64,000 bases of DNA. Origin: CAZRGZ01 sp964599775. GTDB taxonomy: Bacteria; Patescibacteriota; Saccharimonadia; Saccharimonadales; Saccharimonadaceae. The position numbers were made by a program, and so were the translations under genes. The stretch lies in the NCBI GenBank assembly GCA_964599775.1, contig CAZRGZ010000004.1, positions 20,062 through 84,061 on the forward strand, given 5' to 3'. Numbering within the stretch: the first letter of the stretch is position 1; every line of letters begins with the position of its first letter. The notes beneath the pieces were generated by a model, which searched no databases, had not been told where the DNA came from, and saw nothing but the letters and a program-made list of their open reading frames with translations. Below are positions 41,149 to 49,661 of this stretch, one piece after another.

Positions 41149-41721
41149 CTAGTCCTTATGGCAGATAAAGACCACCATACCACCCTCTTCAACAATGGCA
41201 ACATCGACAAATCTGGCACGGAGTTCATGTGACGTTGCTTCAAAGTCCACTGAGATCGGTCTCGCCTCATCAGCTCGCCGATGCACAGGAGTAATGACCA
41301 CGAAAGTACCTTTTGGAGATAGAAGCTTATCGACACGATCTAAAAACACTGCGCGATCTTTAATAAATGCGTACACTAGCTTGCATGTAATAAGAGAGAA
41401 GGGCTGTATTGGCAGCTTGTCGATATCATCCTTCTCGATATCAAATTGAAGATAGTGCAACTCGTCGCTCCTCGTAGTAAGCGATTTTGCCAATCGTATA
41501 GCACTAAGTGAAATATCCACACCAACACACTCATAGCCACGATGATTAAGTTCCCTCGTGAGTTGACCGGTGCCACAACCGATATCTAAACAAATCTTCT
41601 TCAAGCTTTGATCAGTATGTTCGAGCATAGTAGTTAACAAGCGGGAAGGGATCAGACGAAAATCTGCGTTTTTATCGTAGTAGGCGCTCCAGTGTTTGTC
41701 TAAATCGGTTTGCATATACAT
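41149..41721 (-). CDS. SAM-dependent methyltransferase
   Basis: 190 residues of class I Rossmann methyltransferase. Motif I CLDIGCGTGQLTREL near 44-58, motif II YECVGVDIS, motif IV region FSLITCKLVYAFIKDR, post-motif LLSPKGTFVVITPVH. No target-recognition domain, so a small molecule or protein side chain is likely; UbiE/Tam-like enzymes have this size. It lies inside the segment bounded by two 46-bp palindromic repeats next to tRNA-Glu. Start near the first ATG (41721); Met3 is an alternative. Confidence 0.82.
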   Translation of the reverse strand: MYMQTDLDKHWSAYYDKNADFRLIPSRLLTTMLEHTDQSLKKICLDIGCGTGQLTRELNHRGYECVGVDISLSAIRLAKSLTTRSDELHYLQFDIEKDDIDKLPIQPFSLITCKLVYAFIKDRAVFLDRVDKLLSPKGTFVVITPVHRRADEARPISVDFEATSHELRARFVDVAIVEEGGMVVFICHKD

Positions 41722-41756
41722 TGATAATACTATAAATCCTCTAAAAAAGCGGAAAG

Positions 41757-41797
41757 CCCCCGTCCGCCACCACCCTGAGGGCAGCGGCGAACGGGGG
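41757..41797 (-). terminator. Terminator of the Gly/Cys-tail gene
   Basis: CCCCCGT/ACGGGGG then CGCC/GGCG after one mismatch, loop of 17 nt with an inner CCCT/AGGG. On the minus strand followed by GCTTTCCGC. It follows the gene at 41841. Confidence 0.65.
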
Positions 41798-41840
41798 TGA
41801 CGCCTGTTCCGCCGATCTTCAGCGGTTCAGAACATCAGTG

Positions 41841-42347
41841 TCAGTGCTGGCAGCCGGAGTCGCCGTCCCCGCCACCGCCGCTGCACGAGTCGCCGCTGCA
41901 GTAGCCGCTGCAGTAGCTGCTGCAGTCGTGGCCCGTGTTGGCCCACAGCGGCTCGTCGACGATGAAGCCGTACTGCTTGAGCGCGGCGACCGTCCGCGCG
42001 ATGTTGCCGGTGCCGTAGTCCACACCCTCCTCGTCGGAGGGCGCGTGGTGGATGAACTGACCCCCCACCCTCTGACAGAACGCCGCGTACTCGCGGGTGT
42101 AGAGGATGAAGGTGTGCCAGCCGATGTCCACCAGCGGCGAGGGCGAGTAGTGGCCGTTCGGGACCTTGGCGCAGAGCGCCAGGAAGCCGAGGGCCTGGTC
42201 CATGACGCGCTCGGCGAGCGGGCGCTCCATGTTCTCGTCCTTGACGATCCGGTTGACGAGCCTGTTCCACAGGCTCTCGTCGATGAGGCCCTTGTTGGTC
42301 GGCGCGGTGCCGACCGGGGTCTCGACGACGGTGGTTCCCACGGTCAT
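41841..42347 (-). CDS. GC-rich gene: glycine-rich-domain-type protein with Cys/Gly tail
   Basis: 168 residues. ATG 42347 has AAGGGA 8 nt upstream. The core LVDIGWHTFILYTREYAAFC and GQFIHHAP resemble actinobacterial (Streptomyces) proteins annotated as glycine-rich domain-containing, as I recall them. The C-terminal tail (DCSSYCSGYCSGDSCSGGG) has five Cys among Ser and Gly, suggesting a metal site or modified peptide. The function of that group is unknown. Strong GC bias and private terminator. Inside the tRNA-Glu-adjacent segment bounded by 46-bp repeats, a placement that fits recent acquisition. Confidence 0.6.
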   Translation of the reverse strand: MTVGTTVVETPVGTAPTNKGLIDESLWNRLVNRIVKDENMERPLAERVMDQALGFLALCAKVPNGHYSPSPLVDIGWHTFILYTREYAAFCQRVGGQFIHHAPSDEEGVDYGTGNIARTVAALKQYGFIVDEPLWANTGHDCSSYCSGYCSGDSCSGGGGDGDSGCQH

Positions 42348-42661
42348 TACCGTGTTCCCTTCACTTGACACAGACACACTTTTGTATGTCTAATAAATAT
42401 TTTATAACTCAAATTACCTCAATTGCATATGGTGGAATTTACAACGAATGCAACATCGAGAGTCTATAACCCTCAATACGCATTAAAAGACGACACTCCT
42501 GTGAGTCACGACGAATGGAGACGGCATAATTGCTACTGGGTATCAGCATGCATAGGGTCAGCCAAGTCTCTGAATAGTTTCGCTATACACCAGCTCTTCT
42601 AAGCTTCCGCTTAATCGACATAGAGCTAGGTGTAAAGTGTTCCAGTTTTTACCCCGCAGGC

Positions 42662-42707
42662 TCACCAAAGTAAAATACCCATCTCATGATGGGTATTTTA
42701 CTTTGGT
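42662..42707. repeat. 46-bp palindromic repeat, copy 2
   Basis: Identical to 40996-41041. Left flank ends CCCCGCAGGCTCACCA, weakly like a tRNA 3' end. On the reverse strand the right flank reads CCGGAGTTCAACTCC, close to the tRNA-Glu T-arm. The 250 nt to its left (42400-42660) show no gene. The two copies bound 1.6 kb. Confidence 0.88.
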
Positions 42708-42846
42708 TGTCTTCGTGGAGTTGAACTCCGGTTGCGCTGTAAAGTGGGCTGAGGTCATAATGGGTACTCATCTTCTTATTGTAGCAATAAGAGCTTATTC
42801 CGCCCCTTGTATAATAATTACTAAATTATGTTATAATTTCCTAATT

Positions 42847-43632
42847 ATGGCAAGTCTATATTCTCCCGAAGATATTGCTGGCTTTCTTTTAGAAGAAAAG
42901 CTGGCTATTCACGGGGTTTCGCCAGAAGTTTATACTCAGAACTTGCTGCTTGTGCAGGAGCTTGGAAAGGCTGCTACTGCTTCCTCAGATGCCTTACTTG
43001 CAGTACAGGTAATTGGTAGTAGGGGTAATGGTACAAGCGGTCTTGAATCAGACCTTGACTTAGTGGCCGTAACTTTTGATGCTGATACGGCTGACGAAGA
43101 TAGAGCTCGTCTTGCAGAGGCAGCCGAAGGTCTGGGCATCTCTACTGATACTGGTCTTGCAGCTCTTGCGAATGGAGTACACGACACAATACCAGCAGAA
43201 GGGCCTGACTTTATTTACTGGATTGACACCGAAACTCATAAAGCAAGTAGCTTATTTGAGAAGGGTATATATGCTTCGCCTAATCAACGGTTAGGGCAAT
43301 TAGCGGTTACGAGTATGCTTGCTAGTTGTATGTCAGAAAGTATGGCTCAAGACCAGTGGAGTGATATCAGGAAAAGCCACGCATATACTTATCTAGGCGA
43401 TTTGGGAAGAATGCAAGAAAAACTAGTAGAAAGACTAGGGAGTGAGCAAGAAAAAGCTATTATGAAGGCGATTTCTAAGGATTTAATGCGTCAAAGACGT
43501 ACGAAATACGCTATACCTAAAGATATGAGAGCATATCACGCTAAATTGGAAAATTGGGTTAAAAGAAACAAGGCTCAAGTGAAGAAGCTTTCTGGCTACG
43601 AACTCTATCAAGATGTTTTAAGTGAATTATAG
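42847..43632 (+). CDS. Nucleotidyltransferase-domain protein
   Basis: 261 residues. The pattern VIGSRGNGTSGLESDLDLVA near 54-73 is the GS-x-DxD motif of the DNA polymerase-beta-like nucleotidyltransferase fold, with the first two catalytic Asp. A third Asp would lie near the DFIYWIDTETH strand (about 119-129). The rest is helical. Such proteins include MNT-type toxins/antitoxins, antibiotic-modifying enzymes and RNA nucleotidyltransferases; the substrate is not evident. ATG 42847 is preferred because TATAAT (42832-42837) is 9 nt upstream (leaderless). An upstream extension would cross the palindromic repeat. Confidence 0.7.
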   Translation: MASLYSPEDIAGFLLEEKLAIHGVSPEVYTQNLLLVQELGKAATASSDALLAVQVIGSRGNGTSGLESDLDLVAVTFDADTADEDRARLAEAAEGLGISTDTGLAALANGVHDTIPAEGPDFIYWIDTETHKASSLFEKGIYASPNQRLGQLAVTSMLASCMSESMAQDQWSDIRKSHAYTYLGDLGRMQEKLVERLGSEQEKAIMKAISKDLMRQRRTKYAIPKDMRAYHAKLENWVKRNKAQVKKLSGYELYQDVLSEL

Positions 43633-43838
43633 GTTAAAGCTCGATACGGTATAATATAGTTATAGGAACTGGACAACTTGACCCAGCCATTACTCTTTTT
43701 AATAGAAGAGGTACGCTTAGGTTCTAGACTACGCAGGGAGAGCTAATGACCACTTGAGTTCTCTAAGTGGATATGCGTTCAAAAATAGTATTGTACTCTG
43801 TTGTATTGTGAATCCGATAGCCATCATCGCATAAAATT

Positions 43839-43889
43839 TCAATAGCGCTTCGTGAGGTGCTCGACGACCAATGCTTTTGTGTCGCTCAT
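43839..43889 (-). pseudogene. N-terminal scrap of an ABC transporter ATPase
   Basis: 16 codons then TGA: MSDTKALVVEHLTKRY is a typical start of a DrrA-type ABC ATPase, breaking exactly where the next residue would be Gly. After the break another frame reads EILCDDGYRIHNTTEYNTIF, perhaps the end of a different gene. The whole intergenic interval 43633-44014 otherwise shows only a TATAAT-like box near 43658 and a CCACTT/AAGTGG hairpin near 43750. Confidence 0.45.
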
Positions 43890-44014
43890 GTTTTTACTGT
43901 AGACTTTTTTATTACGTTTTGCAACTGTGTTAGTTGAAGTGTCCGGTAAGCTTGTAATTTATTTAAATTTATAGTATAATATATAAAGGCTATCCCGACA
44001 AAGAAGGAGCCAAA

Positions 44015-44641
44015 ATGGCACAGAAGTTGGTGGTTGGCTGGGTCGACAAGTTCTTCCCCGAGCGCGGATTCGGATTCGTGTCCACCTCCGAAGGGGATGT
44101 GTTCATCCACGTCGACAGATGCCGCGAATTCACCGGCACGCCAGAGAAGCCCGGCATCGGAAAAACCCACCTCGGTGAGGACTGGGTTAGCAAGAACCTC
44201 ATCCCCGCCCGGGGGCATGGAGGGCGCCGGCACGACTACTCCTACGTAGTCATGAAGGTCGTCCCCGGTCAAAAAGGGCCGCGCGCTGCGGTCTGGGCGG
44301 TGATCCCCCGCCGTAGGACGGTCGAGGACATCATGACGTACGGCGGCCTCGACAGCTACCTCGGCAAGGGGGTCGCTGTGCTGGCCGACAAGCCGTCCTC
44401 GCCCGAGGATGTGTGGGGCGCGCTCGCGGAGTGGTCGCTGCTCGAGGACTGCCTCACGCTCGTGCTCGAAGAGCCGAGGAAGGTGGGTAATGTTCGTGTG
44501 AAAGGCCCCATAACACGGGTAATCAACTTCACGAGCATGGGGGTCCGCGAGGACTGCCCCGAACGCCTCGAACTCCTGTTCCGCCGGGAGGACGCGCCGT
44601 CGCTGAAGGTGGTCCTCTGGCGGCGGGAGCCGCGCAGCTGA
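44015..44641 (+). CDS. GC-rich gene: cold-shock-like domain plus unknown C-terminal domain
   Basis: 208 residues. AAGGAG is 8 nt before the ATG; TTGTAA-17-TATAAT lies upstream. Residues 4-33 resemble a cold-shock domain: GWVDKFFPERGFGFVS contains the RNP-1 GFGF and DVFIHVDRC the RNP-2-like strand, the two nucleic-acid contact sites. The domain has an insertion after that. The remaining 150 residues, with Arg-rich and acidic segments, match nothing I know. Binding to RNA or single-stranded DNA is a reasonable inference. GC-rich, actinobacterial codon use, and a strong terminator. Confidence 0.65.
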   Translation: MAQKLVVGWVDKFFPERGFGFVSTSEGDVFIHVDRCREFTGTPEKPGIGKTHLGEDWVSKNLIPARGHGGRRHDYSYVVMKVVPGQKGPRAAVWAVIPRRRTVEDIMTYGGLDSYLGKGVAVLADKPSSPEDVWGALAEWSLLEDCLTLVLEEPRKVGNVRVKGPITRVINFTSMGVREDCPERLELLFRREDAPSLKVVLWRREPRS

Positions 44642-44652
44642 TACGGCTGCCA

Positions 44653-44686
44653 CCGGAGCCTCAGAGCATCGACTCTGGGGCTCCGG
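44653..44686 (+). terminator. Terminator of the cold-shock-like gene
   Basis: 14-bp stem CCGGAGCCTCAGAG/CTCTGGGGCTCCGG (one G-T) with a 6-nt loop, 11 nt after the stop. A second weaker hairpin (AGACTAA/TTTAGTCT) follows to about 44727. Confidence 0.7.
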
Positions 44687-44851
44687 CCTCAGACTAAGCG
44701 CTTACGATGTGAGCTTTTAGTCTAAGGATTGACGAGTGCAATTTTCGTGCATGCGGCGCCTACAATATACGTTGTGAAGTCATTCACATTATGCGGTATA
44801 GACAAACTTACTAACTATGTATAATAGAACTATAAGCATAAGGGGAATACG

Positions 44852-45088
44852 ATGGCAGATGATTACAAAGTACGAAACTACCAAGACGAGCTCGACACCG
44901 ATCCCGATAAAGAAGACATTATTACTGAAGAAATAAACGACGAAACACTTTCAGAATATACAGGGGTGCCCGAAAAAACGCTTGAGAAAGAATTTGACGA
45001 AATAGAAGCTGGCGATTCGCCACTTGGTACGCCTGATGATGTGCGCGAAGAGATTGAGGATAGGGACGAAGAGCTACAAATTAAGTAG
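44852..45088 (+). CDS. Small highly acidic protein
   Basis: 78 residues. AAGGGGA is 8 nt before the ATG. Rich in Asp and Glu (DKEDIITEEINDETLSEYTG, REEIEDRDEELQIK) with no hydrophobic core, so probably disordered or partner-bound. No domain recognised. Its last 8 nt overlap the convergent 2H phosphoesterase gene. Confidence 0.6.
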   Translation: MADDYKVRNYQDELDTDPDKEDIITEEINDETLSEYTGVPEKTLEKEFDEIEAGDSPLGTPDDVREEIEDRDEELQIK

Positions 45089-45575
45089 CAGGGAATTTTG
45101 TCGTTTTTAATACCTTGCGCTGATAGGGGTCTTCATTGGGGAAGAAATCTACTAAACTTAGAGCGTTAAAAATTACTTGGTCACCTTTACGTAGTCTTGC
45201 GTGTTTCTGCACTGTCGCGTGGGGAAGAAAGCCAGTCTTCACGAATTGCGGGTTATTGGGTTTTAAGCCGCCTTGTTCGAATAAAGTAATCAAACTATTG
45301 TGCAGCTTTATTAGTTCATTTGTCTTTTCAAGCAGTGTGACTCGCACCTGCTTTTGTGGGCCGAGCATTGTGTCTGATTTTGCAGTAGAGGGTATAGGTG
45401 CTTGATTTTTTGTGAATCGAGTTAGCTTTTCTGTCATGGTCGGCACGTCCCAATGGATAGCGAATACATCGATAAGAGTGATATGCAACGGCCAATTGTT
45501 GGCCGAAAACGATGAGCCCTCTGGTATATCTTCCAGAAATTGAACAATAGTATATTTTTGGGTAAATTTTTCCAC
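45081..45575 (-). CDS. 2H phosphoesterase (2'-5' RNA ligase-like)
   Basis: 164 residues. The two HxT motifs that define the family are WPLHITLIDV near residues 29-38 and FLPHATVQK near 114-122. Members hydrolyse or ligate 2'-5' RNA bonds or cyclic phosphates; LigT/ThpR and CPDase-like proteins have this size. Substrate unknown. It faces away from the sdr-like surface gene and overlaps the end of the acidic-protein gene. Confidence 0.82.
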   Translation of the reverse strand: MEKFTQKYTIVQFLEDIPEGSSFSANNWPLHITLIDVFAIHWDVPTMTEKLTRFTKNQAPIPSTAKSDTMLGPQKQVRVTLLEKTNELIKLHNSLITLFEQGGLKPNNPQFVKTGFLPHATVQKHARLRKGDQVIFNALSLVDFFPNEDPYQRKVLKTTKFPAT

Positions 45576-45696
45576 AGCTTTATGTGAAATTATACGACAT
45601 TTATTAAAAATGTCTTGAAAACATAAGCAACTTTGCTATATACTAAACTTAGTCTTTAGTGAAAAGAGAAAGAGACAAACACTTTAAGGAGGGGAT

Positions 45697-47391
45697 ATGC
45701 AAATTGCAGGCGGACGCGTGTGTATAACTCGTAAAAACTTACATTTATGGGTGCTTGGCGCGCTAATAATAGCAGCAGCGCTACTGATTTTTAGCCCAAG
45801 TAAAACATGGGCAGTACCAAATCAGTTGGATGGTACGGTGTATTGGGACCAAAATGGTAACGGCGTACATGATGATGGCGAGCCAGGGCTGGAAGGTGTG
45901 GTAGTGCGATTTGGTTTCAATGTCGCCGCTACTACCACTGATGCCAATGGTAACTATACGCTCAGTGGAGTAAGCGGCAACAGCACTCTCGAGGTCCACA
46001 GTGGCTGGTTCCGTACACAGTGTAATGCGACGACTTGTCCAGCCGGCCCGGGTGTGGATAATGACTTTGCGGTCAATAATCAATTTATTCAGTTGACGGG
46101 GACTGATGCCGATGTGGGAGGAACCTTCGATGTTGGGCTAGTGCCTGACCCTGGTAGCGATTATCCAATTACTGTTTATGACCAAGCTCGCCCTGTTGAT
46201 ATCGCAGCTCGATTAAGCTATGAAGTCTCAGGGACTGGTTGTAATCAAGGAACTGCGGCAGAGCATTTATGTAGCCCTGGCGATGCCGTTCGTGTACGGG
46301 CAAATTTCCTTAACCAAGGAACAGGAGACATTAGCAATCCTGTCTTTGCCTTGCAAGTACCAGTAGGTCACACGGTCAATGCTTGGTTTGCAGATGGAGG
46401 CACTGCTCAGCCTGGCGCTAATACGGTGACAGAGGTGCAGCCCTTTGATCCTGCATTAGGTTACGGACTTTATCGGCTCAATGGCACAATTCCAGCCGGA
46501 TCAAGCTCTTCGATGTACACAACCATATCGGTTGAAGCAAATGCCATTGGCAGTCCTACTCCGTATGCAGCGACCAGCCCTCGCGACAAAACAGCGGTAC
46601 TACAAGTGCTTCAGATTGATCAAGCTGGTGATCCAGACTCTAACTTCTGTCTAGTGAGTGGGCAAGACTACGCCTTTGGGAGCTGTGATCTCAACCCACT
46701 TGGTCAGCACAATAAGTTACTTCCGACTGATCACACCGATGGCGCAGACTGGAACGTAACTGGCACGCCAGAACCAAGAGTTGATTCGATGTCTGCAGCA
46801 ATAGATAGCTCGTCGGTAGATATTTGTGAGCAAGATACGGTACAGACACAACTAATGGTTACCAATACCAGTACCGGTGATACGCCGCTTCGGAATGTTG
46901 AAGTTGCTATCGATATTCCATCTGGCTTGACGTTTGAACTGGCTGATAACCCGGGTTGGTTTACGGGGGGTGATGGGCGACCACATACCTTTGTGAACCT
47001 AGCACTCTTGCCGGATGGTAGCCAGACTATTCCGCTGAACTTTACCGTGAACGATGGCGTTACTTCGGCTGATAATGGTACGGCAGCACTGCAGATTACC
47101 AGTGAAATCGTTGCCTACGACACAGCTGAACTTGATGTAAACGATAATTTTACTCCCGGTAGTTTAAGTGGTACTTTAACATCGCAGAACGACATTACCG
47201 TCAATGATGAGAACTGTCAAGAACCAGAGCCAGGTCCTACCCCAGGCCCTGATAATGGCGGTGGCTCCACTCCTGCTGATGAGGGTGAGCTTGCGAGCAC
47301 GGGTATGAACGTACTTACCCTTACAGTAGCTGCAGCGGGCCTCATTGGTAGCAGTGCTATCTTGTGGCGCCGATGGGCTGCTGGCCGCTAG
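45697..47391 (+). CDS. Secreted surface protein with SdrD B-like domain and LASTG anchor
   Basis: 564 residues. AAGGAGG before the ATG; TTGAAA-TATACT promoter upstream. An N-terminal hydrophobic segment (LWVLGALIIAAALLIFSPSK) then AWA, a signal peptide. Residues about 45-110 are SdrD B-like: GTVYWDQNGNGVHDDGEPGL and ATTTDANGNYTLSGV, a calcium-binding beta domain of cell-surface stalks. Two further beta domains follow, with GTGDISNPVFALQVPVGH and NPGWFTGGDGRPHTFVNL. A Pro/Gly linker precedes LASTG, one helix and an RR end. Likely displayed on the wall; role in attachment inferred. Confidence 0.83.
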   Translation: MQIAGGRVCITRKNLHLWVLGALIIAAALLIFSPSKTWAVPNQLDGTVYWDQNGNGVHDDGEPGLEGVVVRFGFNVAATTTDANGNYTLSGVSGNSTLEVHSGWFRTQCNATTCPAGPGVDNDFAVNNQFIQLTGTDADVGGTFDVGLVPDPGSDYPITVYDQARPVDIAARLSYEVSGTGCNQGTAAEHLCSPGDAVRVRANFLNQGTGDISNPVFALQVPVGHTVNAWFADGGTAQPGANTVTEVQPFDPALGYGLYRLNGTIPAGSSSSMYTTISVEANAIGSPTPYAATSPRDKTAVLQVLQIDQAGDPDSNFCLVSGQDYAFGSCDLNPLGQHNKLLPTDHTDGADWNVTGTPEPRVDSMSAAIDSSSVDICEQDTVQTQLMVTNTSTGDTPLRNVEVAIDIPSGLTFELADNPGWFTGGDGRPHTFVNLALLPDGSQTIPLNFTVNDGVTSADNGTAALQITSEIVAYDTAELDVNDNFTPGSLSGTLTSQNDITVNDENCQEPEPGPTPGPDNGGGSTPADEGELASTGMNVLTLTVAAAGLIGSSAILWRRWAAGR

Positions 47392-47406
47392 AAATACTGA
47401 CCTAAT

Positions 47407-47437
47407 AAAAACGACCGTCCTCAAGCGGTCGTTTTTT
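47407..47437 (+). terminator. Terminator after the SdrD-like gene
   Basis: 11-bp stem AAAAACGACCG/CGGTCGTTTTT with an 8-nt loop and T6 tail. Confidence 0.88.
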
Positions 47438-47463
47438 GTATAGATAAAGTGTATAGTAATTAT

Positions 47464-48168
47464 ATGACTGAAGTTTCGCGCAAACAGAAACTGAAAGCTA
47501 AATTGCCACATATGATTGGCGGTGTATTGTTGATCTTGCTTATTGTGGCGCTTATTTTTTGGGGTGAACCACTTTGGGCTCTTTTCAGTAATCCTGATCG
47601 TGTTGAAGCTATGGTGAAGGACGCTGGTCCGTGGGGGCCGCTGATTTTTATGCTCATGCAAATTGCGCAGGTATTTATTGCGCCTATTCCTGGGCAGGTG
47701 ACGGGCTTTATTGGCGGCTATCTTTTTGGGACCGCTTTTGGCACCCTGTATTCCATGATTGGTGCGGCGATTGGGTTGACGCTGATATTTGTTTTGGTGC
47801 GCAAGCTTGGTCGGCCGTTCGTTGAATATTTTGTTGACAAGAAAATGCTTGATAAGTTCGATTATATTGCCCGCAACCAAGGGGTTTTCGTGCTGTTTCT
47901 CATCTTTTTACTTCCCGCTTTTCCAGATGATATTATTTGTTTTATTGCCGGTTTAACCAAGATCCCTATACGTACGCTCATAGTTATTTCCTTACTTGGT
48001 CGCTTCCCTGGCTATCTGGTGCTCAGTTTTGCGGGGAGTGGAACAGCAGATGGTAACATGCAATTAGTAATAGGGGTTGTGGCTGTCTTGCTTGTGGCTT
48101 CTGCTTTGGCTTTTTGGCAACGTGCTCGGTTGGAGCAGTTGGTGAAGCGACTGGCGAAAAGGAAATAA
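47464..48168 (+). CDS. TVP38/TMEM64-DedA-type (VTT) membrane protein
   Basis: 234 residues with about six helices. The VTT signature is present: APIPGQVTGFIGGYLFGTAF near 84-103 and the late LPAFPDDIICFIAGLTKIP. Family members are thought to act as lipid scramblases or undecaprenyl-phosphate or phospholipid handling proteins; the precise role here is not evident. TATAGT at 47452-47457 is 6 nt before the ATG, so leaderless. The LmbE-like gene follows on the same strand but has its own promoter box. Confidence 0.85.
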   Translation: MTEVSRKQKLKAKLPHMIGGVLLILLIVALIFWGEPLWALFSNPDRVEAMVKDAGPWGPLIFMLMQIAQVFIAPIPGQVTGFIGGYLFGTAFGTLYSMIGAAIGLTLIFVLVRKLGRPFVEYFVDKKMLDKFDYIARNQGVFVLFLIFLLPAFPDDIICFIAGLTKIPIRTLIVISLLGRFPGYLVLSFAGSGTADGNMQLVIGVVAVLLVASALAFWQRARLEQLVKRLAKRK

Positions 48169-48201
48169 GGTCTGGCCGGGCTGAAATGATAATGTAGTTA
48201 T

Positions 48202-48876
48202 ATGGAAACACTTAATTTAGCAGCACACCCCGATGATATTGAAGCAGTGCTCGGCAATGCCGTAACGCCATCAGATTATGCATTAGTAGCAACCAAAGGT
48301 GAAGGAACGACGGTCAATTACCGCTCGGATGAGCAGTTTATTACCAAAGGCGGGCGTGTGGGGGAGTCAGAGGCTGGACTTTCCCGACTGGGAGTTTTAC
48401 AAAGTAGGCAGTATTATCTTGATTTTCCAGATGGAGATCTGAAGTCTTTTATTCCCGAACTCGTGAATGAGATACTTCGAATTGTCAAAAGTAATGAACA
48501 GATTACCCATTTACGAACCTTGGGTGAGCGTGGCGTCGATGGACATCCTGACCATGAGGCAATGCATGAAGCCGCGCGTGAAGTGCAAGCGCGGATGAAA
48601 GGAAAGGGGCGATATTTGACTATTCTCGCCGTTGATGAGCAGTTTAATGGTACAGTGCAACTGCTTATGACGCCCGAGAGGCAAGCACGTAAATTGGCAG
48701 CTATGGCGTGCCACCAAAGTCAGTTTTTGTTGTGGCGCACGGATGAACAGCCACGCAGTGAACACGGGATACCACTTGAAGACACCGACTTTATAGTAGA
48801 TGCGGACTGGTGGCAGTCGTTTGGTGTGTTCCAAGCATACGTACTGCGCGGCGAAACCTACAATGAAATAACCTAG
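48202..48876 (+). CDS. LmbE/PIG-L deacetylase
   Basis: 224 residues. Zinc motif AAHPDD at residues 7-12 and third His in the GHPDHEAMHEA segment near 111-121 define the LmbE family, N-deacetylases of GlcNAc-containing small molecules (PIG-L, MshB, BshB types). GATAAT at 48188-48193 stands 8 nt before the ATG. Whether the substrate is a thiol precursor, a lipid sugar or an antibiotic cannot be told. The stop overlaps the convergent aldo-keto reductase by 4 nt. Confidence 0.88.
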   Translation: METLNLAAHPDDIEAVLGNAVTPSDYALVATKGEGTTVNYRSDEQFITKGGRVGESEAGLSRLGVLQSRQYYLDFPDGDLKSFIPELVNEILRIVKSNEQITHLRTLGERGVDGHPDHEAMHEAAREVQARMKGKGRYLTILAVDEQFNGTVQLLMTPERQARKLAAMACHQSQFLLWRTDEQPRSEHGIPLEDTDFIVDADWWQSFGVFQAYVLRGETYNEIT

Positions 48877-49661
48877 GCAAGATATTGTAATGTCGCACCG
48901 AGTGATGAATAGCCTTCGTTGAGCCCATCCAAAACAGCCATATCTTCGCCGGTGAGTTCAAAATCGAACACGTTTATATTTTCTTCAAGATGTGCTCGTT
49001 GATTCGCCTTGGGAAGTGGAATGACTTTATGCTGGAGATTCCATCGAATGATTATTTGCGCCGGTGTTTTGTTGTAAGTGCTCGCCATGTTTTGTAGTGT
49101 AATATTATCGAGCCGCGTGGTACGAGTGAGCGGGCTATAAGCCTGTATAATGATCTCTTGTTCGTTACAAAAATCATACATTGTCTGACTATAGCCAAAA
49201 GGACTCCACTCAATTTGGTTCACTACCGGCACCTCGCCTGTTCTGTCTATAAGTGCTTGTATTTGCTCGATGGAGTAGTTGCTGACGCCAATATCACGGG
49301 TGAGGCCTTCTTCTTTCGCTTGCATAAGTCCGCGCCAAAGCTCTTCGCCGACACCATCTGCTGGCGGGCGATGTATAAGCATAAGGTCGGCACAATCGAG
49401 TTCGAGCTCCTGTAGGTTGCGCTGGGTAGCCTCATAGGCGTTATCGGTTTCTTCTACTTTTGTTACTAAATAAAAATCATCTCGGGCGGCACCTGACTTT
49501 TTAATGCCTTCAGCAATCTCAGGCTGAGTGCCGTAATCGCCAGACGTATCGATCATGGGATATCCAAGCTCAAGTGCATAGACGATTGTGCCTGGTGTAT
49601 TGTTTGTGAGTTGCCATGTGCCCAGCCCTATGACTGGTATTTCGTTGCCGCTGCGGCGCAC
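48873..49661 (-). CDS. Aldo-keto reductase, N-terminus slightly truncated
   Basis: 262 residues. The barrel signature NEIPVIGLGTWQL starts at residue 6; the Asp and Tyr of DTSGDYG near 39-45, the Lys in FYLVTKVE near 64-70 and His of LMLIHRPP near 95-102 form the catalytic set. NADPH-binding LPKAN is near the end. The start as written is a GTG; intact members have roughly 10 residues more, including a first strand, but here the upstream codons run into a foreign plus-strand fragment. That is a junction like those at 1475 and 3790. The enzyme may still fold. Substrate unknown. Confidence 0.85.
   Translation of the reverse strand: MRRSGNEIPVIGLGTWQLTNNTPGTIVYALELGYPMIDTSGDYGTQPEIAEGIKKSGAARDDFYLVTKVEETDNAYEATQRNLQELELDCADLMLIHRPPADGVGEELWRGLMQAKEEGLTRDIGVSNYSIEQIQALIDRTGEVPVVNQIEWSPFGYSQTMYDFCNEQEIIIQAYSPLTRTTRLDNITLQNMASTYNKTPAQIIIRWNLQHKVIPLPKANQRAHLEENINVFDFELTGEDMAVLDGLNEGYSSLGATLQYLA

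Noticed and set aside
41827..42368. Alternative ORFs on both strands at the Gly/Cys-tail gene
   Set aside because: Low-complexity Arg/Ala/Thr products with no start signals; the frame at 41841-42347 has a Shine-Dalgarno and family-like motifs.
42637..42846. N-terminal extension of the nucleotidyltransferase
   Set aside because: It crosses the 46-bp palindromic repeat; TATAAT at 42832 supports ATG 42847.
43886..44653. 255-aa reverse ORF over the cold-shock-like gene
   Set aside because: A shadow ORF in GC-rich DNA; the plus-strand gene has Shine-Dalgarno, domain motifs and terminator.
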